From Diphasiastrum complanatum (Eukaryota; Streptophyta; Lycopodiopsida; Lycopodiales; Lycopodiaceae), in the NCBI GenBank assembly GCA_029204225.1, contig CM055098.1, positions 17,101,775 through 17,165,774 on the forward strand: 64,000 nucleotides of DNA, read 5' to 3'. Shown piece after piece: positions 31,410 to 45,999 of the stretch. The translations under genes and the position numbers were made by a program. Every line of letters starts with the position of its first letter. Position 1 is the first letter of the stretch. The notes beneath the pieces were generated by a model that saw nothing but the letters and a program-made list of their open reading frames with translations, had not been told where the DNA came from and made no database searches.

Positions 31410-33442
31410 CTGTTTTTTACCATGAGGCTCTTACTCCCGATGATTCTGATGTTTATATCCAGATTCTTGATACTCCTGACGCTGTTGATGAGCCAGCTGA
31501 CCCGCTTCCTGATGATCCTGCTTCCGCCGCTTGCCATGCACAGCTTGCTTATGCTACTTGGGCTGGTGGGCGTCCTGGTCCTCGTTCTATTCGGTTACGT
31601 GTTTGCATTTTGGGGCGAGAGCATATCGCTTTGGTGGATACGGGCAGTATACATTCATTCATTAGCGATTACATTTCCACCAGGATTCGTGCTACACCTA
31701 TTTATGCTACACAGTCTCTCAGTGTCGAGGTTGCTCGTTCCCATTCTTTTTCCAGTTCTCAGATGTTTCAGGGCTTGCACTATAGCATTGGTGACTTCTC
31801 TGGACAGGCAGATTTCTATATTATTCCTCTGGACCGCTATGACATTATTTTTGGTGTAGATTGGTTTTTGTCACTTGGTACTATTGCTGTGGATCTTTCT
31901 CAGCAGACACTGTCTTTTACACATGTTGGTCGGCATCACTTACTTTCTGGTATTGATTCGCAGGGTGACTATCAGTTGGTTACCGGGAAGCAGTTTATGC
32001 GTAGCCTGCCAAAGGCCCATGATGCAGCTCTTCTTTCCATTCAGAGTACATTAGTTGCTGCTTCACTTTCACCGTCCGTGGGTCCTCTTACTCAGGTTGA
32101 TGCTACTCCGGATTTACAGGTTGTTGCTACGTGCCTTGCGCCTATATACCTTGATTCACAGATATCGTATTCAATGGTCATTCCTGGTTTCATTGATATT
32201 GAGGCCGTATACCTTGGCGGTATTTCTACTATTGCTTTTGCGCATACTTCAGATAGCCCTCCTGGTTCGGTGGTTGGTGCAGTATTTTCTCCATTGGTCT
32301 CTATATCTCCATCTCTTGAGTCTGTTATGGCCGATGTTCCTGCTGATTTCTATAAGGTTCTTCACAGGTCCACGTTTGCTGGTTCCCTCGCTATTGGTGA
32401 TCAGGTTGTATCTTCTCTCGTTTTATTCCATGGATCTCTGCTTGAGGTTTGTGATCTGCCTCGTGATATTTCTACGATTCCTGACATGATTCATGAGCCT
32501 TTCGCCCTTACCGTTACACATTTTCCATCCGAGGATATTTGCCAGATGGTCACTATTACTTATCTAGGGTATTTATATGCTGAGATCTTTCTAGATGAGT
32601 ATACAGGGATCCTTCAGTCTCCTTGTGTTTCTACATCTAGGTTTCCTGCAGTCCATGCCGATGCTATGGCTATATGGCATTCCTGGTTATTACAGATAGC
32701 TTGGTTTTCATTTGGACCTGTTGATTGGTGCTGGTTTTTCCATATTACTGATCGCCTATGGTGCCGATATCTCTATGATTATGCATGTGGCTCTCTATTT
32801 GTTCCTTGGATTGTTGCTCATTGTCAGGCTTGGCATATCTTGATGGCTTGGGTTATTGCCTCCGTTCCAGCTACTGTTTATCCGGGTGATCTTCAGGTTC
32901 CCCGTCATTTCGGGTTGCTCCATATCGCTTGGTCTCCAATGTTGAGTTGCCACTTTGTTCTGGTGTTCCGAGACCATCAGGGTACCTTGAGAGAGTTCCT
33001 TTTCCTCTCTTGGATAGTTTTTGGGGATGTTGCCGCCATATACTTCAGTATTGCTCATATGTGCTTTGATACTCATTCCCGGCTACACGTGGATATTGCT
33101 CTGATGCTTGCTACTGATGTTGCGGATCTTGTTCTTTGTTCCAGTGCATTTCTTCTATTCCTCACTTGTGCGCCTAATGTGTACTTTGGGATTACACTTG
33201 CGGCCAGTTCCGATGGGTCGTCCGATTTTCCATCTGTTTTTGGTGTATCCTATGATGGATTGGTATGTCCATATGAGGTCTGTCTGGATGAGTTTTTCGG
33301 CTATAGTTTTTTAGTTGGGGCCTCTACTATTTCTAGATTTGTTGCTACCGTTTTCATGCATCATGTCTTTTTAGATGATGCATTGATTTCTTGGACCTTC
33401 TGGAGCTTTTGGCATGCTGCACTTTTTATGATATGGGCCTGA
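31410..33442 (+). CDS. Gypsy-2 protease followed by a long open frame of unknown nature
   Basis: An uninterrupted frame of about 677 codons, counted from where it departs from gag. The first third is a gypsy aspartic protease: RLRVCILGREHIALVDTGSI (D-T-G-S), HSFISDYI, and YDIIFGVDWFLSLGTIAVDL. About 480 residues follow that I do not recognise. They are rich in Trp, Phe, Leu and His (for example WHSWLLQIAWFSF, AWHILMAWVIASV), with no RT, RNase H or integrase motif. In a normal gypsy element this position holds RT. The tail may be non-coding filler that happens to be open, or a captured sequence. The protease is confident; the rest is unexplained. Confidence 0.55.
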
Positions 33443-33940
33443 AGGTACCGTGTGCCATTGCTACTTTTCATTCATGGGCTGGTGCATATTTCTCCATTTT
33501 AGCTATCCTTTGTCAGGATGATCTCTTTATGCTCCATGTTTCCTAGCATATCGCTTGCTTTTCCATGCTGTTACAGCGTGCTTGTCATCCTGCTTATGTT
33601 CGTACTCTTTGGTGCTAGTCTTCCGATGCTGCTATCTTTTCTTGGGGCACCTTGCACATATGGTTGATGGTTACGTGTATGATGCGGCTATTCGCGATGA
33701 GTGTCCATCTCTTTTCCAGTTTCCTTATTGGCTTCCCGTTGCTGATGCAGTTCTACCTTCTCGGGCTTTTTGGATACCTTGGTATGATGTCCCTATCTTT
33801 TGGGCTGATCCTCTACTAGCTTGGGCATTACGGATACCTTGGCATTCCTAATTGTTGCTTGATCTTCTTCTGGTTCCTTGGCATTCCTGGCTATTCCATA
33901 TTGCTTGGTTTTTGATGACGTGACCGAGATGTTCCCTTCG
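33443..33940. other. Gypsy-2 interior without a clear frame
   Basis: T-rich continuation of the unknown stretch, with stops in all plus frames but the same compositional style (WHSWLFHIAWF-like words). It leads into the chromodomain-like tail. Confidence 0.4.
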
Positions 33941-34196
33941 TTGCCATGATGTTGATCCTGAGCTGTTCCATTTCTTACCAGCTGCCGTTCACCAGGTTCG
34001 CCTTCACCATAGTCAACACTGCCGACAGATTCAGTTTTTGATCCAGTGGGATGGTCGTCCTGTTGAGGAGGCCACATGGGAGCCTATTGATGTGTTTTAT
34101 CATACACCATTATTGGCAGATCAGGCTCGAGCCCTCATGGCTTTAGTTCTTTCCTCTACTACAGATATCATTGTAGATGTTCCCTCTACTTCATGA
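33940..34196 (+). pseudogene. Gypsy-2 integrase C-terminal chromodomain-like tail
   Basis: Reads DPELFHFLPAAVHQVRLHHS and QIQFLIQWDGRPVEEATWEP, then IDVFYHTPLLADQARALMAL, to a TGA. The block F-L-I-Q-W-D-G-x-P-x-E-E-A-T-W-E-P is a chromodomain-type motif. Gypsy-3 has a nearly identical tail at 36700-36963 behind a real integrase, which confirms the origin. Confidence 0.78.
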
Positions 34197-34415
34197 TTCG
34201 GCTAGTTATGACTATTCTTTATTGTAGTATTTGCTTAGTACTTGCTTTACACAGTTATGATACTTTTGGGGTATCTATTGTGACGACTTATGTCCTCTCC
34301 ATTAGTATTTCCATTAGTTCGTGATTTTTCAGTATTTAGCATGCGTACATTATTATTTTAGATAGTCATTATGCTTGCTAGCCGGTGGACGACTTTGTTT
34401 TTCTGCAAGGGAGAG

Positions 34416-34791
34416 TTATGGACTTGGCTCATTACATTCACCGCGTCCATTCTTTTATTGCTATTATGCATAAGCAAGCCTAAGGGCCCTTTTTATTCAT
34501 ATACTGGCCATGGGCCCTATTTGGTTATATTTTTAGGACTTGGTCACATTGATTTGGAGTGGGGGTCCTCCTATTGGGAGGGCGCACTATTTTCCCTCCA
34601 AATCCTTTTCCCTCCTTTTTTTGAATCCTCCATTTGATTCAGGGAGAGGGTATAAGTAGGGCATCATTGTATTTCTTTATTCAGTTTATGATGATTGCTC
34701 CTCTTTAGCCTCCTTAAGCATTCTCTTCCTGCTTTCTAGTCCTGCTTTCTAGCATAGCTAGTGAATCTTAGCTTGTAACTCATAAGACCAA
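34416..34791 (+). repeat. Gypsy-2 3' LTR
   Basis: Begins TTATGGACTTGGCTCATTAC directly after a purine-rich PPT. It carries a candidate promoter (GGTATAAGTAGGGC near 34650) and ends near CTTGTAACTCATAA, where Copia-2 resumes. Related to 29281-29440 and 37018-37447. Confidence 0.8.
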
Positions 34792-35115
34792 GTTTCGTGC
34801 CAATGGGTGGACAAGTAAAAGGCAAGGTTGATGGCAAAAGGCTACACCCAACAAGAGGGGCTAGACTATGATGAGACATTCTCACATGTTGCTAAGATGA
34901 CATCAATCAGGACCGTTTTGGCTTTAGCCTCATATCTTGATTGGGGCATCCATCAAATGGATGTCAAGAGTGCTTTTCTTAATGGAAAACTACAGGAGGA
35001 GGTTTACATGGAGGGGTTTGTGATAGTAGGCAAGGAGCATCTGGTTTGCAGCCTTAGAAAAGCCTTGTATGGGCTCAAATAGGTGCCAAGGGCTTGGTAT
35101 AGTCGAATTGACGAG
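34792..35115 (+). pseudogene. Copia-2, second part: reverse transcriptase N-terminal half
   Basis: Reads HKTKFRANG, then MAKGYTQQEGLDYDETFSHV, MDVKSAFLNGKLQEEVYMEG and ALYGLK, then a stop in place of Q, then VPRAWYSRID. This is the copia RT directly downstream in family order of the piece at 28085-29270; about 25 residues are lost at the Gypsy-2 insertion point. The catalytic YVDD half is missing because the sequence passes into another RT-type fragment. Confidence 0.83.
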
Positions 35116-35117
35116 TT

Positions 35118-35308
35118 TGCAAGGGTTTTTTCCTTCGGTTGTTGATGACACTCATATTGTTGGTCTTGCTCCTACGGTGCTCCACGCCTTTCATCATTTC
35201 TCTGAGCAGCTGGCTTCTCTTGGTTTGTCTATTCAACCTCGCAAGTGTTCAGTGTGGTTTCCGGCAAGTCTTCCCCCGGACTTTGTTCCTCCTCAAGGTT
35301 TCCTTGTC
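35118..35308 (+). pseudogene. Fragment of a different reverse transcriptase (DDTHIVG type)
   Basis: Reads VVDDTHIVGLAPTVLHAFHH, FSEQLASLGLSIQPRKCSVW and PPDFVPPQGF. This matches a LINE-like RT family in plants with A-D-D-T-H-I-V-G-P and a following K-C-x-x-W. It sits between copia RT and gypsy RNase H and runs in frame into the RNase H of Gypsy-3 (GFLVETDASSVG), making a chimeric frame. The family assignment is from memory of the motif. Confidence 0.55.
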
Positions 35309-36963
35309 GAGACTGATGCTAGTTCTGTTGGTTTAGGCACCTTACTTCGTTAATCCCAATGTGTTATTGCTTATGAGTCGTTACGTCTTCGCTCTTATGA
35401 GCAACGTCACTCTGTACATGAGAAAGAGCTCCTAGCTATCATCTATGCTCTTAAGAAGTGGCATCATTATCTTTATCATGTTTCTTTTGACATAGTTATT
35501 GATCATCAGTCTCTCTAATATCTTTTTACACAACATGATCTTGGTGATGGTCAGTATCGTTGGTTGCAGCTTTTACAGTCTTTTCATTTTGCAATTCTAT
35601 ATCGCCATGGTCGGTCAAATACTGCTGCTGACGCTTTGTCCCATCTACGTGCTTTGTTACAGAGTCTTGTCGCTACCTTCTCCTCATGGTTTGATGATTT
35701 TTTTTTTAAGGACCATTTCTACTGGCCATCCATGAAGTTTGAGCTAGCACATCTTATCCGTAAGTGTACCTTTTGTGCTCGTAATAAATATTCCCGTGCT
35801 AAGTCCGTTGGCTTGCTCTAGAGTTAGCCCATTCCTCATCGCCAGTGGATAGACATTTCTATGGACTTTATCCTTGGCCTTCCTCATACCCGGCATGGTA
35901 ATGACTCATGTATGGTGGTGGTTGATCGGTTCTCGAAATAGGCACATTTCATTCTGGTCCGTAGCACTATTATAGCAAAGCAGTGTGCACGTCTATTTCT
36001 CTTAGAGATCTTTTGGCGGCATGGATTTCCCTGCACTATACTATCTGATCGGGATAGTAAGTTTGCCTCTATCTTTTGGATAGAGCTTATGTGTATTCTG
36101 GATGTTCAGCATTTCATGGGTTTTGCTTATCATTCCACTGCCGATGGACAATATGAGGTCCTTAAATTGGATCCTTGAGGATTATCTCCACCATTTTGTG
36201 ACTCCTTCAGGGAAGGATTGGGATTAGCATTTATGTTTAGTAGAGTATAGGTAGAATAGCTCTGTCAATACCAACACTGGTGTCTCTCTTACTAGCTCAT
36301 GGTTATGCACCTACTTTACCTGGGGTTCCTCTTCTGCCAAATGATACGCCTGTTACACTTGCTTCATTTCTTTCAGGTGCCCGCGAGCTCAGTACTAGAG
36401 GTAGTACGTGTCTACAACAGTCCAGCAGCGTTGCCAGACTTCTGTTGAGCGCCATCGCCGCCATGTTCAGTTTCAGGTTGGTGATATGGTTTATCTGCAC
36501 CTTCGCTTTGTACACCATCATTTTCTTCAGGGCCACGCTTCTACTAAGAAGCTTGCACCACGATACTATGGGCCTTACTATATATTGGACCGCCTCAGTC
36601 CAGTGAATATCGTTTACAGCTTCCCCCTTCTACACGTGCTTGTGATATCTTCCATGTCAGTTTGTTACTTGCTACTATTGAGGATGATGCTCCTCGTGAT
36701 GCTGAGTTTTCTGATGATCCAGAGCTATTTCCTTTATTACCAGCTGTTATACTTTAGGTTTGTCTTCAACATAGTCGACGCCGACGACAGATTTAGTTTT
36801 TGGTTCAGTGGGATGGTCATCCTATTGAGGAGGCCACATGGGAGCCCATAGATGTTTTTTATCATACACCATTGGTTGCGGATCAGGCTCGTGCCCTTGT
36901 TGCACTTGTTCAGTCTTCTACATCTTCTATAGTTGCTGATCACCCTGGGCTTGCTGCTACTTG
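35306..36963 (+). pseudogene. Gypsy-3 RNase H - integrase - chromodomain tail
   Basis: RNase H shows ETDAS (catalytic D) and the E of HEKELLAI. Integrase shows the C-x-x-C of KCTFC and two of the D-D-E residues (MDFI; SDRDSKF); the third lies in a corrupted region (DGQYEVLKL for the usual D-G-Q-T-E-R/V). Stops are present at 35351, 35820, 35938 and others. The tail FLVQWDGHPIEEATWEPIDV matches Gypsy-2. Confidence 0.84.
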
Positions 36964-37017
36964 ATTATATACTGCATTTTCATTTAGCTCGAGGGGCTTG
37001 TTTTTCCGCAGGGGAGA

Positions 37018-37447
37018 GTTATGGACTCGGCTCATTACATTCGTCGCGTCCTTCTTTACTTTATGCATACCAAGCCTTGGGGCCCTTTTTATTAGTCTAG
37101 TTCATATTTTGGTTATGTATTGGCCTTGGGCCCATTTTATTACTCTATTTGATATTTGGTCATGTACTGATGAGGGGGGCCATCTGGGGGGTTATAGACC
37201 CTATCTGGAGGGTGCACTATTATCCCTCTTAGAGATTGGTTTCGTTAGTCTTATCCATTTAGGGCTCCCTTTGGGGCTTCTCTATGGGTATAGGTAGGAG
37301 ACATTGTCATTCATTATTCAGCTTATGATATGGATTTCTCTCTCGTCTCTTTATGTATTCTCTTTCCTGCTTTCTAGACTAGTTTCTTGCATATGTGCTG
37401 CTTTCCTAGCTTAGCCAGTAATGTATTGTGAATTAGTTCATAACTAT
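37018..37447 (+). repeat. Gypsy-3 3' LTR
   Basis: Starts TTATGGACTCGGCTCATTAC after a PPT and ends near TTAGTTCATAACTA. It shares blocks with 34416-34791 (GGGCCCTTTTTATT, ATTCTCTTTCCTGCTTTCTAG) but is longer and more diverged. Confidence 0.75.
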
Positions 37448-38029
37448 GGTACACTTAAGTTCCATTGGCACCTAAACTGGATCGGATCCTTTCATTTGGC
37501 ATATGGGCATTTTCTTAATTGCCTGCCATATGATTACTTCCAAATGATGGTCCAATTACTGTTGCATCCTTTTTTGAATGGTCGAGGATTAATTTAGAGT
37601 GCCCAAGGTCATTTACACAAAATTCTGCAGCATAGCAATTTAGTTGTAGATAAGCATCACAAAGATGTGTTATAGGAACGCAACTGAGTGCTTCCCCAAC
37701 TTTTGTGTGGCGACATATGCTTGTTTGGGGCCAGCCTCAAATTGAGAAGTTAGCTTCATGCTAATATGGACCTTTTCTCATATTTGAGAAGATTATTACA
37801 ATCTTTTATGGAGCTTTTTGTTGCGTATGACATGGGCATATGACATTTTTCATGCCAGTATGCTGTTATGGCTAGCCATTAGATTGGATATGATTGCAAA
37901 TATGATATTTGGATGAAACTGTCAAGATCTCCATGTCGATTTAGTTGTTTTAAATGCTCAGGCACTATAAAGCATAGAATTGCTGCATTTGTTATATAGA
38001 ACTCTCAAAAGAGTTGATTGGATGTTCAG
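37448..38029. other. End of the second giant LPXB intron
   Basis: Unique-looking AT-rich sequence leading to the LPXB last-exon acceptor. No gene. Confidence 0.5.
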
Positions 38030-38210
38030 GGATATTCTGAAGAATACGAGACTTCAAAAGCAGCAGGCATCAGCAGCTGAGAAAGTACTTTGCCTGCTTG
38101 CTCCAAAAGTGCCTTCTGAGAGTGGTGGCCAGATGTCCCAGTCTCAAAGACCGTCCGTTGCTGCTGCAAACATTGTTTTGAGCCTTTTGGATGAATGTTA
38201 TAGAATCTGA
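38030..38210 (+). CDS. LPXB: LPXB last exon
   Basis: Completes the split Arg codon and continues DILKNTRLQKQQASAAEKVL, resembling the C-terminal helices of LpxB (L-x-D-x-x-L-R-x-x-Q-x-x-AAEKV). It ends ...LSLLDECYRI with TGA at 38208-38210. The acceptor is TGTTCAG at 38023-38029. An alternative acceptor at 37998-37999 would keep the frame and add ten residues. The serine- and proline-rich middle (PKVPSESGGQMSQSQRPSVA) is typical of a weakly conserved plant tail. Confidence 0.75.
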
Positions 38211-41422
<3,212 letters not shown>

Positions 41423-41489
41423 GATATATATATCTAAGAATGCTTTATTTGATTTAGGCTTTTTTTAGCTTAGTTCTTCTTCTTTTTAT

Positions 41490-43060
41490 CGGCCGTTGGC
41501 TCATATTTTGCCTGCTCCAGGCCTTCGTCTGCCTTGTTCAAAAATCAAACAAAAGGGTGAGGATATGGGGAGGATACATTTGTTGCACGCCCCCCAGGGG
41601 GGCTGCACACTTCCCACAATAGAAAGGGTCAGCCAATTCATTGATTGAAACACATGAAGTGCAAAGGAACTTGTTGTAGCATCTTCTTTTGCATGCCCAA
41701 ATGGGAGAAATTTGCATAGATTTTGGTAGCAGCACACGATAAGCTCTTTAAACCTCGTTGGTTCCTCACATAACCGTACAACATGATGGTTTTGGCTCCC
41801 CTTGAATCAAATGTTCCAGTCCGTTCTAGCTGGGTAAGGTTCTCTCATTTCCTATTATGCCCACAGGGCCGCCTAATCATGCATGACCAGGGTAAATTGA
41901 GTGTCAAGATCTGTCATTGAGATCTTGTTTGCATGCCAATATGAATAGTAAAATAGTTAATACTGGGTGTTCGGTTCTACACCCTGGTATTAGAAATTCA
42001 TATACCAGTTGGGTCAGTTTTTTGATACCATGTTGATACCCATTATTGATATCAGCTGTGACCCTATATACCCGCCCAACACTGGTTTCTTCTCCTCCAT
42101 CCTGAGTAGCCATGGGTTGTGACTTGGTCTCCCTTTCTTTACAAAGCCCTGGCCTTTCCAGCTCATTCATGATTTTTATTGATTGGCAGTGCCGCATAAT
42201 TAATATAGTAGTTCTTGGGGGGGCCAGCAGAGTGACCTTGGTGTGCACTGCCTCGTTTTACCTTTGGTGGGGGGGGGGGGGTCCCGTCCCCATATCTTTG
42301 TTCATCTGACTGTGGTTCGCACTTCAGGTTGGATTTTTTGTCTTATTCCGACAGACTTTCGTAGTCCTTCATCTGGGTGGGCAGCTGCTTCCGCAATCTC
42401 TCTGGATATGACATGTCGAGTCCACTCATTCAATAAGATCTTGGTGGGGCTTGCTACACTATGCATATTCTTGTGCACCGAGCCTTTTATGATGTGTTGT
42501 AAGGCAGTCGTGATTTGATCGAAAGTCTGTATTATGCTCTTTCTTGGCGTGTGCTTCTCTTTCAAGGTCTTTGCTATGGCTTCCCTTGTCGTTACTTCGT
42601 AGTACTTAGTGACTCTAGCTAGCGAGCTGCACTTGCTCCCGTCTTGTCGCCTACGAATCTCAGTGGGAAGTCATTGCATATTTCACCACCATAAATTTGC
42701 GAATTTTGGGTTTGGGATCATAATGTTGTTCCGGACCTCCTTACGGTGTAGGTCATTGTTCACTGCCAATTGATCTTGAAAGTTTGCCCAAGCATAGATT
42801 ATATTATATATATATATATATTGTAGGCTTTTGCTTCCGCGTTCATCCATTCCGAGTCTTGCCCGCAGCCATTCCCCCTGTCGTTTCCTACTATTAGCCA
42901 TTTCGGGAAAGCGTCTAGCTTGTGCTCATGGATATTGCACAGCAAGAGGGGGCACACTGCCTCGTGCACGTCCCGCCCACCCAAAACTAACCCAAAGATT
43001 CTGCAATTTGTTCTCCAAGTATATCCTTTAGTCGTCCTCTGGGTATGATGTTGTAACACT
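41490..43060 (-). other. Zone of unrecognised, decayed minus-strand frames
   Basis: Several frames on the minus strand have amino-acid-like composition. Examples are a Cys-rich stretch near 41640-41700 (KRRCYNKFLCTSC, YCGKC), an 87-residue frame at 42302-42565 (KSIIQTFDQITTALQHIIKG) and a 114-residue frame at 41904-42248 (GYQHGIKKLTQLVYEFLIPG). I recognise none of them. They could be remnants of one gene or an unknown mobile element broken by frameshifts. A run of about 12 G at 42270-42281 may be a mutation-prone site. Confidence 0.3.
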
Positions 43061-43743
43061 CCTCAATATCAAATTCAATAAACCAGCCCCAATCCATCAT
43101 TGCACTTCGCGGAGGATGTCATCCTTTGCCAGGTTGAAACCCATGTTCCAAAAAATGCGGCTCCTAGATCGTCTCAACAACAATTACTATTTGCATGGCT
43201 TCTTGGATGATTTTGCTTATGGGACACCAAACTACGGATTTGGGGGTTGAGAGTTCAAATCTTTCCAAGCATAGGCCTATCATTTACATAGTACCAACTA
43301 AGAGAATATGTCTGAGAAGTGTAGAGTAAGTAGTTGAAATCTACTTGCTTCGCACCTCGCTATGGTGCAGTTGGCGAAAATAGCTTCTTATCAATGGGAG
43401 ATTTTAGTATTGCCAAGGCTAAGGTTGTGAGCGGGGGGGGGTGTGGCTGTTTAGAAATGTGAACTAAGAAAAGGTATTAAAGGCAGATGGCGATGTACTC
43501 GAAATAGAAGTGATAAAGGAGCTTGGTAATGGCGTATTCTCATATTGAGAGTAATTCTTCTAGCTAACTACGAGCTAAAATTACCCCTTACTATCAAACA
43601 CGAAGTGGAAAATACATTTCTTATTGAAGCCGCATGGACTGGAGAAGGTTCAAAGAATGCTTTTCCACGCATAAAAAACACGGTTCTTTATGAGAAAGAC
43701 TTAGAGGGATTGAATTTTTTTTTTTCGGAGGCCTTGGTCTGCG

Positions 43744-43747
<4 letters not shown>

Positions 43748-43835
<88 letters not shown>
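43748..43835. repeat. (GA)n microsatellite, end of unit 1
   Basis: Pure repeat at the junction between units 1 and 2. Confidence 0.95.
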
Positions 43836-43837
<2 letters not shown>

Positions 43838-44374
43838 CTTGGATGATTTTGCTTCTGGGGCACCAAACTACGGATTTGGGGGTAGAGAGTTCAAATCTTT
43901 CCAAGCATAGGCCTATCATTTACATAGTACCAACTAAGAGAATATGTATGAGAAGTGTAGAGTAAGTAGTTGAAATCTACTTGCTTCGCACCTCGCTCTG
44001 GTGCAGCTGGCGAAAATAGCTTCTTATTAATGGGAGATTTTAGTATTGCCAAGGCTAAGGTTGTGAGCAGGGGTGTGGTTGTTTAGAAATGTGAACTAAG
44101 AAAAGGTATTAAAGGCAGATGGCGGTGCACTCGAAATAGAAGTGATAAAGGAGCTTGGTAATGGCGTATTCTCATATTGAGAGTAATTCTTCGAGCTAAC
44201 TACGAGCTAAAATTACCCCTTACTATCAAACACGAAGTGGAAAATACATTTCTTATTGAAGCCACATGGACTGGAGAAGGTTCAAAGAATGCTTTTCCAC
44301 GCATAAAAAACATGGTTCTTTATGAGAAAGACTTAGAGGGATTGAATTTTTTTTTTCGAAGGCCTTGGTCTGCG

Positions 44375-44484
<110 letters not shown>

Positions 44485-44708
44485 CTTGGATGATTTTGCT
44501 TCTGGGGCACCAAACTACGGATTTGGGGGTTGAGAGTTCAAATCTTTCCAAGCATAGGCCTATCATTTACATAGTACCAACTAAGAGAATATATCTGAGA
44601 AGTGTAGAGTAAGTAGTTGAAATCTACTTGCTTCGCACCTCGCTCTGGTGCAGCTGGCGAAAATAGCTTCTTATTAATGGGAGATTTTAGTATTGCCAAG
44701 GCTAAGGT

Positions 44709-44760
44709 TGTGTGTGTGTGTGGGGGGGGGGGGGTGGGGGGTGGGGGGTGGGGGGGGGGT
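44709..44760. repeat. G-run cluster with G-quadruplex potential
   Basis: (TG)n passes into long runs of G separated by single T, four or more runs of at least five G in ~50 bases. The corresponding place in units 1 and 2 holds only short G-runs, so it expanded in unit 3. Confidence 0.8.
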
Positions 44761-45024
44761 AATGTGAACTAAGAAAAGGTATTAAAGGCAGATGGCGGAA
44801 GGAGCTTGATAATGGCGTATTCTCATATTGAGAGTAATTCTTTGAGCTAACTACGACCTAAAATTACCCCTTACTGTCAAACACGAAGTGGAAAATACAT
44901 TTCTTATTGAAGCCGCATGGACTGGAGAAGGTTCAAAGAATGCTTTTCCACGCATAAAAAACACAGTTCTTTATGAGCAAGACTTAGAGGGATTGAATTT
45001 TTTTTTCGGAGGGCTCGGTCTGTG

Positions 45025-45986
<962 letters not shown>

Positions 45987-45999
45987 TGGTATCAGAGCT
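45987..45999 (+). other. Copia-3 primer-binding site
   Basis: TGGTATCAGAGCT directly follows the LTR, with no spacer, and matches the initiator methionine tRNA 3' end. Confidence 0.88.

Larger units (their letters stand above)
29281..34791 (+). mobile_element. Gypsy-2: 5.5-kb gypsy derivative lacking RT/RNase H/integrase
   Basis: The order is a partial 5' LTR (29281-29440), a leader with ~180-bp tandem repeats, gag (30477-31317), protease, a long open frame of unknown origin, a chromodomain-like C-terminal tail (to 34196), a PPT (GCAAGGGAGAG, about 34405-34415) and a complete 3' LTR (about 34416-34791). RT, RNase H and integrase core are absent. Copia-2 sequence flanks it on both sides. It is closely related to Gypsy-3 in the tail and LTR. 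Confidence 0.82.
35306..37447 (+). mobile_element. Gypsy-3: 5'-truncated gypsy element (RNase H, integrase, chromodomain tail, 3' LTR)
   Basis: Pieces in order: RNase H (FLVETDASSVGLGTLLR, HSVHEKELLAIIYALKKWHH), the HRHGRSNTAADALSHL block, integrase zinc domain (FYWPSMKFELAHLIRKCTFC), integrase core ([36 protein letters not shown]), and the chromodomain-like tail ending at 36963. A PPT (GCAGGGGAGAG) and LTR (about 37018-37447) follow. Several stops and frameshifts. The LTR is more diverged than the two Gypsy-2 copies, so this element is older or from a sister lineage. Confidence 0.84.
6643..38210 (+). other. LPXB: LPXB gene (lipid-A-disaccharide synthase), 3' part, with two giant introns
   Basis: Four exons at 6643-6724, 6919-7157, 21583-21809 and 38030-38210 total 729 bases and read as one frame of 242 codons plus a stop. 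Junction phases agree (phase 1, then 0, then 2), with GT and AG borders at each intron. Introns are 194, 14425 and 16220 bases. LpxB joins UDP-diacylglucosamine to lipid X to make the disaccharide of lipid A. Plant nuclear genomes carry homologues of this bacterial pathway, and in Arabidopsis the enzymes are reported in mitochondria. The N-terminal half and promoter lie upstream of the window, probably beyond the LINE pair. The giant introns are packed with transposons, so correct splicing cannot be assumed. Confidence 0.8.

Noticed and set aside
31356-32489. Leu-rich frames overlapping the Gypsy-2 protease (apparent membrane proteins)
   Set aside because: They are +1/+2 shadows of the T-rich protease frame.
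32795-34077. Minus-strand frames under the unknown Gypsy-2 segment
   Set aside because: Short, no recognised domain, and antisense to a longer open plus frame.
37980-38029. Longer form of the last LPXB exon starting at 38000
   Set aside because: It is in frame and possible, but the added ten residues do not resemble LpxB and the acceptor at 38029 gives the better protein match.
45987-45999. tRNA genes at TGGTATCAGAGC sites
   Set aside because: Only the primer-binding complement is present; no cloverleaf surrounds these sites.
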